From Istiophorus platypterus (Eukaryota > Chordata > Actinopteri > Istiophoriformes > Istiophoridae), in contig CM029126.1 in NCBI GenBank assembly GCA_016859345.1, forward strand, positions 11,665,527 to 11,729,526: a stretch of DNA of 64,000 nucleotides. The letters run 5' to 3'. Below, piece after piece: positions 48,975-60,241 of the stretch. The translations under genes and the position numbers were made by a program. How positions within the stretch are numbered: the first letter of the stretch is position 1; every line of letters begins with the position of its first letter. The notes below the pieces were generated by a model. That model did no database searches and had not been told where the DNA came from. It saw only the letters and a list, made by a program, of their open reading frames with translations.

Positions 48975-51705
48975 TGATTTGAGTCAAAATGTGAGTTTCA
49001 ATAACTATAAATCATCTAAGGAGAGAATTGTACACACTGTAAATTTGTGTTTAAGTATTTTAAAATGCATTTTAGCAGGAATGACATTTTCATGTTCCTT
49101 CTATGGATTATCAGCAGTAATAAAAAAAAGGGGATAAATATCATTATCTATAAAATCTGCATGCTGGAGTGAATAGAAACACTTAAAAAACAGTGCAGTA
49201 CATGTGGTTGGCAATGCACTTTGTGCTACATAAATTTTGATCGGGTTTGTCTGATCTAGCTGACATCTTGAGTAAAATCTAACTTCAGATTAACATTAAA
49301 TGCTCTAGATATTCCTCAGAGTCATTTGTGTAAGCTTTGTATCAATGGGTACACCATTCTGAGTAAGGTTATAAAAATTCTAACAACGCAATGTCAAAAA
49401 TATTTTTTTCCTTAATGTGGTTTGTTGTTGCTGAGTGACATCCAGTTTTGAGTCCTATACAGGGAAATACTTTTTTTTTTTTTTTTTTGAGCAGCAAAAA
49501 GCATGAAATAGGGTGTGTGTGAGAAGTAACCCAGTAACATGGTAGTTCTTCACTTATTATTCTGTGGGGTAAAATAAACCAATTTTCACTATTTGTGACT
49601 TTTTAAGTCTCTAATAAACCCTAATAAAATGCATTATTGGTTACAGGAATTAGAAATTGTGCTTTGGGTTAGTCAAAAATGTAATAATATCCATGGTGGA
49701 TTTACAAATACTTTCTCTTTTCAATTTACATTTTGATTGCACATTTTTAAATTAGCTAGCATAATGTTTTCCTGAGGCTGAAGAAGGTGTTAATGTGTCT
49801 TCTGCTATGTAATTTAGTCCACTGGTATAGCCTCGTCAAAAAGGCTTTAAAGCTTCACAAAAGCAGTGTTGCTTTATGCTTAGTATCCAATAAAATAAAA
49901 CCCAACAAACATCATCACAGTTTATTTTCTGAAAGCCGATTAGAGTAAGAGACTCAACAAAGCACAGAGGAGTTAACTTCCACGTAGCCTATAAAATATT
50001 TAACTGCTTGACTACTTTATTCAGCTCATATTGTTTTTCCAAGGACAGGGAATGTTTTCAAGAATCCCAACCTCTAAAACAGGAGCCCTTCCCAGCCTTT
50101 ACAACCATCAGTGCTTAGTGAGGTCTGACCCCCACAACTTCTTGTTTGTTTTCTAAACCGTGTAGGTGGAGCAAAAAATATGACAGGCTCGATAAAACGG
50201 ATCCACATCTGGTTTTGTATGAAAGAAATTAGTCAGGCCCTATACGATGTACTATTAGTAACTTATTTGTATCTCTCAGACAGACGCTGGGCTGAGACTG
50301 ATGTATGAGCCCAACTGAATCTCAATGATCTTGGTCTCTTTTCAGTCAGTTAGAATATACTGAACTTTTTTCATCCATGACAAAATGAAAATTGTGCTGA
50401 AACACTGTGGTTGGGCAAGTCCTTTTGTAAAAATCGATTGGGTTTGTGACCAAGCTCTAACTCCATCACTTCAGTACATAATATAGCCATGTTTACATTA
50501 CCTGGTCGCTTGATGACACTTTTAGCACATAACAAGAAGGATAAAGAGCTTCTCAAATGCAAAACCTGATACTGGATTTCTGATTCCTATCTGTGCCTGC
50601 AGGGGTCGCTAATTTACATAAATTTAACCTATAGCTCTAAGATGACATTTATTTGATTGACAAGCAAACAAAAAAAATTTAACATGTATTAATTCATATC
50701 TCATGAACAATCACACCAGTAGGTGTCACACTTCCATGCTTCACTGTGCTGTTTTGGCTCCTTATGGTCACTGAATGAAACGTGGGCCTTTACCCAAAAG
50801 CAACCTACACATGCCATTATGGTTCAAAAATACTGTCTTATCAATTCTTTAAAAAGCTTCTGAAACCCCTTTTCACCGCACACCACTCCAATGTTGGTAT
50901 TAATGGGGCCACAACCAAGAATTTCTGTAACTTTCTGAAACTGACAATCACACCCACTTCACCCAGTTATTAACCATTCTTACTCTGAATCACTCTTCAC
51001 ATTGCTTTTTCTATTCACACCATGAATGAACAGTGACAGTCCAAAAGTGTGTACCATTACCTCCGTTTGTTTCCTTGGTGGCAGGTTTGTGCTAAACCTT
51101 TGAATGCGGCCGCGTTAAGGCGTCAGTTATACTTCAGTGCTTGTTGCATGGGTCGAAATAAAACCACTGCCCCCGACACATTTTTCAAACTTGACAATTT
51201 GACATTTACACCAACTACGCAAAGTGACTCGACAGATGTGTGGAGAATGACCTCCTCTCTGTAGCTTTTTTTTTTCATTCCACACACTTGTCACTTTTCA
51301 TGTTTACACACAAGAACTGCACTATGAATGTCTACCAGTGGAGACAACGTGCACCGTTATCCCCATTTTTAAACGGTTATCTAGTTTATCTAGGTGACCA
51401 CCTTTTCACCACAACTCCAAGTGAGCTCCCTTGGAACAACTAGGAACATTTTTGCCTTTGGACAGCAAATTGGTACAAACTAATTTGTTTGAAGCATACT
51501 GAATCCCTAAAGTTAAGATAATATTTGTCCCAATGGTACATCTATAGGTTGAGTTTTTTTTGTTGTTTGTTTTTTCTTAAAAGAGAAAACAGGGCAATTA
51601 CCAAAACGGTTGACAGCATAAATTGGAGTGTGTTGGAAAAAAGGTGAGCAACTAATCCTGAGATCTATTATGTAATATATGTAATATATTGTGTGAGATT
51701 CCTAC

Positions 51706-51812
51706 CTCCAGTCCATAAACCTGGGAGAAGATGGGTGCCTGCTTTCTGTCTCTCTCACTCAGCCCCTCCTCCTCTTTGGTTATTTGCTCGGAGGACAGCA
51801 AAGGTCATACAC
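51706..51812 (-). other. Possible non-coding 5' exon of zbtb7b
   Basis: On the - strand an acceptor (GGCTTTCCCCTCAG|GTG) and a donor (CTGGAG|GTAGGA) bound a 107-bp segment. It contains a 17-codon upstream ORF beginning ATGACCTTTGCTG that ends within the exon. It lies between the GC-rich island at 53.4-54.9 kb and the coding exons, as a 5' UTR exon would. Transcript support is needed. Confidence 0.35.
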
Positions 51813-53051
51813 CTGAGGGGAAAGCCGAGGAAGTATTAAAAAAAAAATATATATATGAATCAGCCTGAATTAATTTGAGTATTAATACTCTAAAAAAGGG
51901 GGGAGGGGCACGAGCTGAGTAGCTACCAAATTTAAGCAGAGGTGGGAGGTGCAGTGAAATAATGTCAAGAACATACAAAACGCTGACTAAGTGAAATGTG
52001 TGTTTTGAGAGTTCGATACAGTGCATGTGGGTGAACACACACACTCCCTCAAGCTATCATATGATACATCAGATGTAATTCTGGGTGGAGTAGGGGGTTC
52101 GCGTAAAAAAAGAAAGAAAAAAAAAAAGATGCTTATAGAAACCAACCGCTTCCTACTTTGAATTCTTATGAAAAGAAGTTCTCCAACAGTCATTAGAGTT
52201 GGGAAAGCCCACGCACTCACAAACACACACACACGCACCTCTTGAGGTGAAAACGATACATAACATACTGTATAGAGGTGACTGAATATGCCTTATTTTA
52301 TGATTTCCAAAGCTCTTTGAGAAATATTCAAAAGATGTTTGAAAGTGAAAAGAAAATATTCAAGTGACTGCAGACTCTGAATAAACATACACTGATGAAG
52401 TGGCAGAAGAAAAACAGAGATATCAGCCATAAGAAAAAGGGCAGGCCTGGAGAGAGCAGAGCAGGATGGAGGTCATGTCAGGACAGCAAGAACGGGGGAT
52501 GAAGCACAGATGTCTAATTATGTTGCAGACAAAGTTAGGGCAAAACAGAGCTGGCATTAAGAATTTATTTCAAAACCCTGATGGCTCTCCCATGTGTGGG
52601 AAACCATCCCAGTACGAAAGAGCTTTAGAAACGTCCACTCATCTTGATGGTGGTATGTAACCCTGGCACACTGGGAATACAACACAGAGATGAAAAGAAA
52701 ACAAAAACGATTCAGGCCCTCTCTTCTCTAAACTTTTCTTTTCGTCAGTCACAAGCTTGCCCACAACTGGAGGCGCTGGACGATGTGTCAGCCTCCCACT
52801 AGAGAGGTGAACCAGAAAGCAAGAAACAAACAAACAAAAAAAATAAAAAACCAAACAAACAAAAACAAAAAACAAAGAGCTTTGAAAACACCTGAGCCTA
52901 GAAGGCATAAGGCATTAATTACGTGCATGGACGCCTAAAGATTTAACCAAACAGGCTGTGCCCAAGACAGGGAAACCACACTCAAGCCAGTTGAGCTTGT
53001 TAGGCCGGTCTGTCAGAGGGGAGAGTCAGCTACACAACTACCTCTGTAATG

Positions 53052-53131
<80 letters not shown>
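53052..53131. repeat. (CA)n microsatellite
   Basis: A CA dinucleotide run with two CAAA interruptions. Confidence 0.97.
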
Positions 53132-53132
<1 letters not shown>

Positions 53133-53399
53133 GCCCACTGGCATAGACAGACAGAAGCCTCAACCTAGCATTACAGCCCGAGCACATCCTATTGTAACAC
53201 AGGATAGTGCCAGGATTAAAATAAAACACTGGGTGCGCCATGGGGAGGATGATGATGATGATAATGATGATTAACAGACCACTGAAGGGAGGATCGTTTA
53301 GGTGCAAGAGGCTAAATCCAGCACTGGATCTACCGCTCTGCGTGCCCGTGAGAAGCGGAGAGGCAGGTAATGTGCGTGAGAGCAGGTAAGGTTTTGGAT

Positions 53400-54900
53400 G
53401 TCAGCCGGTGTTCTCGGCTATAATTAGCAGCCCAGTCTCCAGAAATGTACCCGCCGACCCCGCGGTCCTCCGCTGCCTCACCTGGCTGCCGCGCACAGGC
53501 GCACATATCGAGCGTCGGCTGCGGCACCTGCCCCATAAAACGCACAGCCTCGGTTTCACTTTGAGCATTGAAAAAGAAAAAGAGCCAAGCCCAAACGCGC
53601 CCTGGTTGTAATTTAGTGATAATAAAAAAAAAAAAAAAGGCGATGAGTGTCGACGGGAGTTACCGAATACCCGTGACGTTGATAGTCCTCCCGTGACCCC
53701 GATCAGAACCTGGAGGGGGGGGGGAGCTATAGGTTGAGACAAGCCGGGGTTGTCATGACAAACAGACATGTCACCTAAACCACATTTAACTTCTAGACGT
53801 GTCGCACTTTTAACAGTCATTTCGACAGCAGTCAGGTGAAGGAGTTTACCTGAGTGCCGGTGTGGCACCTGTCCTGACTCGTCGCCTCCCACCTGACCGG
53901 CCTCCACACTTCCTGGATTTATTCCTTCCCACCCTGCCTACTTCTTCTACTTCTTCTTCTTCTTCTTTTTAATCCTCCCAGCTCTTGTCTTCTACTTCTT
54001 CTCCACCGCTCCCCTCGTCCTCGGCTCGTAACCCAGAGGAGGTTTTATTCTTCGTTCAAGCCGCGCGTCGGCGTTTTTTTGGGTGGTTTTTTTTTTTTTT
54101 TTACTGCCCGGTCTCGTCTCTGCTCCTCTTCCTCTGCAGACCGCCGGCTTCTCAGGGCTGCTTTGACCCCCCTGTCTGCTTGCCTCCGCTGGCCCACTCC
54201 GACTCCCGGCTCCTCCTTTCTGAGAACCAGGAAGCGGCTTGCCCTACTTACACCCAGTCGCGGATTGGCTCTGGCAGGGCTGGAGAAGAGACCGCCGGGG
54301 TGGGCAGGGCACATGGGAGGCACGGCCGGGAGAAGGGGTGGGCAGTTGCAGAAAGGGGGAGGGAGGGAGAGAGGGAGAGGAGGAGAGGAGGAGAGGAGGG
54401 GGGGGGGCGATGGGAGGCTGCGGTGTCTGTCCCGGCGGAGGGAGCAGAAAGGTGGGCAGGCTTGGAGACCACGCTCTTCCTCCTCCTCCTCCTCCTCCTC
54501 TTCTTTCCCCCTGGGCATCAGCGCGCAAAGGTGGGTAGAGTGGCCTACTGCGGGCAGCGAAAGCGGATTGAAGGATATCTGCCTGTTGCTTACCTGAAAG
54601 CATTTTCAATCGAAATAGACTTAGTGCCCCCCCCCCATGCCCATGAGTCAGCAATATCCCCACAAAAGCCATCTGGAGGTGACCACGGATGGAGCGCGGT
54701 CGGGCGGCACCGATACCGGCTCCCGAATGGCGTCGTGCTGCAGGTGAAGCTATTATGGTAAAAATGAAAGTCGTAGAGGATGTGTCACATCTAGTGTGAT
54801 GGCAGAGAAGGCAACGCCGGAGCACCGGGGGACTTTTTGGTCTTTTTTTTGTCAAATCTGTTCAGAGAAAAAACGCACGGCCGCATACGCACGCAACACA
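53400..54900 (-). promoter_or_regulatory. GC/CpG-rich island, candidate distal promoter of zbtb7b
   Basis: The only strong GC/CpG-rich block between 37 kb and 60 kb. On the - strand it offers donor-like sites downstream of GC-rich sequence: GCCAG|GTGAGG at 53,482/53,481 and CTCAG|GTAAAC near 53,850, fitting alternative non-coding first exons. It also contains CCT/AGG low-complexity runs at 53,940-53,970, 54,355-54,410 and 54,475-54,500. Long frames here on both strands (up to 258 codons) are low-complexity chance frames. The link to zbtb7b is inferred from orientation and the lack of another nearby gene start. Confidence 0.45.
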
Positions 54901-55474
54901 GGAGCCACATTCGTGAGCGTTTTTTTTTTTTCCAGGGAGAGAAAAGTGAGGCACACGGGTTATATTCTTGTGACATTAGCACAGACGCTAAAACAGAAGC
55001 CTTACTTCCCTGCAAAAAAAAAAAAGAAAAGAAAAAAGAAGTAACTCAACTCTGAGCACTTACGTAAATGCATCCTGTTTGAAGTGGTTGTGGGGCCTGG
55101 GAATCACCTCGCTCGTTTAAAGTTTTCAATGTCTTCCTCGTCAACTGTAGCTCCCGGAGTGCGTCTTGGTGGGTTTGAAGTGATGGTGCAGGAAGTCTAT
55201 ATATACTTTTGCGGTGAGCTCAGCCAGCCCACCCATTACCACCCACCCCAACTAACCTTAAATCTGTGCTTATTTCTGCGGTTTGTGCTCCCAGACAAAG
55301 GGCTTGAACCGTATGTGAAGCGAATGTTCCATAAATGCAACTTATTTCCCATCTTAGTTTGTTTTGGAGCAGTTGTTGTCAAACCTCCATAATCCGATGG
55401 GTCATGAGATGATAACATGAATTGCACAAATAATTGATCTCTTTCTGATTTTCTCTACCCTTTACCTTGTAGGG

Positions 55475-55975
55475 GTTGAAGTATCCAGATCCTTCATAAA
55501 AGTAAAAGTAGCTATACTACAATTTAAAGGCTAAATAAAGTGCAGAATTCAAAATCATGCAAAGTAAAAGTACAAAGTATCAGCGAAATGTACTTAAAGT
55601 ATTTAAAGTAAAAATGCTCATAATGCAATACAATGGACTCTTTTAGTGTTGTAATACTAAATATTATGTTACCGGATATTATTATTGATGCAATAACTTG
55701 TAAGCAACATTTTAGTGATGGGTTGAGGGGAAGTTAATTTGAACTACTTTATATACTGTTTGGTCCTTTATTCAATAACATTTATCATCATATTTTATAA
55801 ATTGATTATGTGCTTTGTGTTTGAATTCTTAATCTGCACAGTTACAATGAGTAAAACTAAATTGTACAGCGTTTTCCTCTGAAATATAGTGAAGTAGTAT
55901 GAAATAGCATAAAATGGAAATATTTTAGTAAATGCAAATACTTCAAAGTTCTATTCAAGTGAAACAATCTCAGAA
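55475..55975 (+). repeat. hAT-like teleost MITE
   Basis: A non-coding repeat with the AGTAAAAGTA / GTACTTAAAGTA ends common in fish genomes, an internal ATTATTGATGCAATAA, AACTACTTTATATACTGTT and CATATTTTATAAATTGAT, and a far end CCTCTGAAATATAGTGAAGTAG with AGCATAAAATGGAAATA. It resembles non-autonomous hAT elements I know from teleosts; exact ends are not set. Confidence 0.65.
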
Positions 55976-58900
55976 GGCAGCGTTGCACTTTGGTTGAACA
56001 TGCAGCCTGTGACAAGGGGCAATGAATAGACATTTCACTGCTGTAAATTTTGGGGGCCAACAGAAGAAGAAGAGAGATCCTTCAGGCCTTTTTGTGGATG
56101 AATGAATTGAGGATTATATCAATCCAGCGATTAAACTTGCAGGGCACAAACACAGACTGTTGCTATCTATGTAATGTAAAACACCAGTGCAGTGAGGAGT
56201 GAAATGCTCTTAATTGGGAGTTTTCGGGCTCCTAAAACTCCCTGCCAGGCTAGACTGTTTCCAGTGCAGCCTCAGAGTACATACTTCCTTCTTAGTCTAT
56301 TTCAGAGCCAGAATGACAGGCAGCAATTAAAGTCCTTTTTACCCCCCCCCCCCATTCATGGTAGGTAATCCAGGCTGGTCTGCCACCATTAACTTCTTCC
56401 ACACTGTCTCCTTGCTGAGGCCTCCCCGCTTCTCTTTTCATTTCCTTATCATTTAAATCCCGCTCGTTCACTAATGTTAAACTTACAAACTTAAGCAATA
56501 GAAAGGTTCTAATGTGTAGATGCCCCCCCCCCCCCCCCCATGTGTTGATCCAATTATTAAAGTGTCATTGCCATCTAGTGGATGCCATGCAGTCAGCCAG
56601 CGTCTGCTCAGCTGAGGCCTATCCACTGCTAAACTGCTTTATTTCTGCACTGCAAAAGTCAGCTATAGAAATGTGGTTGAAAATACAGTGTGTTTACTTC
56701 TATGTGATTTTCTACCAGAGTTTGCAGCCTCAAAGCTCCCTCTCAATTAAAATGTTGACATGAGTGCTGAACAGCAGAGCGGAAAACCATCAACTGTTTA
56801 CAGCTACAAGGCAATCATCCTCTTAATGACAAATTTAGGCTGCTTTGTGAGAGCCAGTAGGGGCTATTAAAGCAGTGAGCAAAAATGAACAAGTGTAAAT
56901 CCAATTTGTTAATTCCTCTTTACTCATAGAAATGAAAAAAAAATCTCTTGGCTGCCTACATGAGCCTAAGGGCTGTTAACAAAACCTCTTGGACATTAAT
57001 GAGAGAAGAGAGGAAAAGTTATAAGAAGGGAAGGGGAAGCAGGTGTATCAATGCCTGTAATCTGCTCTCACAAAGGCGGATGTTCATTCAGTTCCAGTCG
57101 AGAGCTGCAGAGATTTAAGTGGCCCCACATTCACAAGCTTAACCTTGGATCTGAGTATGCCTGCCCTCTGCTGAGAGGTACAAGATTAGGGCTGGGGATC
57201 CAGGAGCGGCAGAAGTAGCAGAGCAGAGACTGGGAGGCAGAGGCAGGACAAACAGCTCTCGACTATTCAACTTCATGCTCACACGACAAGTTATTATACC
57301 ACGCATCAGTGTTGAAATTGAGTCACCGGACGTCTTGAGTCCCAAATCCTCAAGGATCAAGTATGAGTCCAAATCTGAGTGAGCAGGGTCACGACCGAAT
57401 CGAATCTCAAGTGGTACTCGGTGTACTAATGAACCATTCTGAGTAAAATGAATATATCCAAACTAAAGGATCGGTTCACTCAAATTACAGAAACATTTTT
57501 TTTGTCACTCAACATTATTTGACAGCCATGGTTACTAATATCTTTTAGCGTTGAGATTTCACAATAATTTGTGTCAGAGCTCCACCGAACACTTCTCCTT
57601 TAAACTTCTCACAGGTTTAAAAAAACAGTAAGTCTTCAAAGATGTAAAAGTATCCACTCTTTCACGAAACCCTGCAAATATTAGAGAGAAGTAAAAGAAA
57701 GTGCATATAAATTTGTGTGGCAGTAGAAGTTCCTGAAGTTAAGGGTTGAAATAGTTGTTCCAATGTTGTATGGAGGTATCCAACTGTGGGCATAGTTTAC
57801 TTTGTGCAGGTTATGAGTACCCCCCTAAGATTTTTGCTTCCATTCCAGTACAAGGAAGGCTGATAGAAATTTGTCTCTGGTTCCCAAAGCCAAAAGCAGC
57901 AGGCACCACTGTGGACACTGGGGTTATATCTTCAGGATTTTTTTTCCTGGGAATTTTAGGGTTTTCATCGCGTGCAGGGGGTTTACAATCTACAATTAAA
58001 AAGTTACACATGCTGGGTATTGTGTTGTTTGGCAGAGTGGGCGAGGCTTCGAAACAGCATTTACAACAGCACCTTCAAACTGGAAAATACTATTTACAGA
58101 ATACAGATTATAACTGAATAGCTAGCTTGAAAAAAATGCAGAGTGAAAAAACAAAGACACCATCTTTTTGTTATTTTCTTTTAAAAAAAAGTCCAAGGCA
58201 TTATGCTAAAGGAATTTATGACCTAATTTTCTAAAGTCCTGGTTACTACCCTGCTCACAGCATTGAAAAATTACATCTAAATGATTCAACAGCAACATGT
58301 CATTCCAAAGCCGTGTCCTCATTCCTCCCTAATCGTGTTGTAAACAGTTTTTGACAAAACTACATTTTACTGAAAAAAATTGTCCCTATGCAAACTGTTG
58401 ACAACAACAGCATGTTCCGTGCTTGAGAAAATGTTTTTTCCCCATAATTTTTGTGAACCAACCCCATATATTCACATATAATTGATGTAAATTTCAAACC
58501 TCTAGGCACAAAATGTTGCTGATATATTGAACGCTTCTTAAAGTGCTTCTTCAAACTAAACCAAAAGCATCTAGGTTTTAAAAGTTGTCTCTAGTCTAAA
58601 CTGCAAATGTCAAAAAGTCTAAGTCATCAACATATAAGTTTGAGTTGAATTATATATCAGTGTGCCAGGACCCTTACCCCTGATTGCTTTTACAGGTAAC
58701 TAGAGGCAAGGTACTGACACGAGCAGGCTCACAAATGTGCTCATATTTCATCACACTAAACAATATGATATCTAAATCCACTTTATTCTTATATCCAGAT
58801 ATACACCATCTTTATCAACATCACCATCTTGATTTTTAAGAATGTCATCATCATCATAATCATGATCATCACCTTCAATGCCACTCTCATTTTGACAGAA

Positions 58901-59359
58901 TTATTAGCTATTTTTTTCTGTTCAAAAGCTATAGCTGTGATAAATAAAAAATAAAACATTTGGTCCTTAAATATATAGTCTAGGCAACATGGTATCAGGG
59001 GTTAAGACAGAAATGCCTTGTTGCTACCCACACAAAACATCGAACATCACTGGAAATGGTGTTGAAAAAGTGTTGTAGGGAAACAAAAGGAGGAGACCGC
59101 CAATTGAACATGAGACCGATGGCAGCGGAGAGCAAAGCGTCGGGTAAACCGAGAGTCTGTGAGCGTCAAAGAAACAGTTAGCGACCAGAGCTGTGAAATC
59201 AGATGAAAGGTGGCGGGACAGACAAGAGATGAAAGACAAGGAGGCTGAGGAGCGAGGAAGCGAACAACAGACCCACAGAGAGGCACGTATTTACAGTAGA
59301 GGGAGCCGGGTGGAACAAAATCAACTGAGCCACGGTGCACAGCAGAGCAGAATTGTGTG

Positions 59360-59360
<1 letters not shown>

Positions 59361-59400
<40 letters not shown>

Positions 59401-59410
59401 CGCACACACA
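59361..59410. repeat. (CA)n microsatellite
   Basis: A CA dinucleotide run with an AA and a CG interruption near its end. Confidence 0.95.
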
Positions 59411-59844
59411 GGAAAAAAACACAATTTACAGAAGTTTTCAGAGTGAACATGTAGGGTTAAAAGTTTTGTCTTGTTCAAAAACTAAACACAACACACCTGA
59501 GACAACAAAACTACCAGTGGACTGCTCCTAATTATTCAAGTTCATATGAGCATTGACTTTACAGTGATTTTTAAACGCTATATCCTTATAATTATTATTA
59601 TTCTGATGAGAAAATATTACACTTTGGTGAAGAATGGGAGGCAAGAGGGAGGTGGAGCTGGAAATTAGGTGTCTGCTCTATTGCCTGCATTTTGACCTCA
59701 CAATAGACGTTCTACCTCACAGCAGAAAGATTATTATTTTCTCACATTTATTCTTCTCATCATGTTTATTTTTTTTTTTATCATTGTGAAGTTCATTTCC
59801 TGTTACATTATGAGAGTCTCAAATGTTTTACATGTATTGCTGTT

Positions 59845-60241
59845 TTTATTGACTTTTAACATATACTACAGGTTTTTTTTCTGACTCTCAGCTATTGCTT
59901 CCATCCTGTTTTACTGCAAAATATTTCCACTTCAGCTCCCCTGCCTGCTCCAACAATCACTAACACAGATATGTATGTATACATCCGTATGTTTTGTTTT
60001 GTTTTTTGTTTTTTTTAACTCTACCTCAGCCTGTATTACTTAACACATCCATAAAGTCTTCCTCCTCCATCGATGGCTTGGTTGAGCATCACATGAACAC
60101 CTGATGTTCTAAGACAATCTCATCCTAAAGTGAATGCAAACAAGATGTACCTGTCCATGTGAGATCAGTGGATGTCTGGTGCCAACCCTGACACAACTCT
60201 GTATGTCCATGGCTCCTTAGAGATTTTCTTCCTCTTCTCTC
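59845..60241 (-). other. Probable 3' UTR of hcn3
   Basis: The sequence following the hcn3 stop on the - strand reaches a reverse AATAAA at 59,845-59,850 (TTTATT on +). Further reverse signals lie around 59,745-59,770. The extent is inferred. Confidence 0.45.

Larger units (their letters stand above)
54901..59840. other. Intergenic region between zbtb7b and hcn3
   Basis: AT-rich, no gene recognised. It contains the hAT-like MITE (55,475-55,975), two poly-C runs (56,342-56,353 and 56,523-56,539), a short trinucleotide-like ATC-rich patch near 58,845-58,875 and a CA repeat at 59,361-59,410. The 120-codon frame at 57,755-58,117 has no recognisable domain. Confidence 0.55.

Noticed and set aside
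53985..54761. 258-codon open frame on +, and overlapping long frames on both strands, in the GC-rich island
   Set aside because: Low-complexity Ser/Arg/Glu/Gly runs from AGG/CCT repeats, no domain, long frames on both strands at once. Typical of a CpG island rather than a gene.
57755..58117. 120-codon open frame in the zbtb7b-hcn3 intergenic region
   Set aside because: No domain, no splice-site context, sequence composition like its surroundings.
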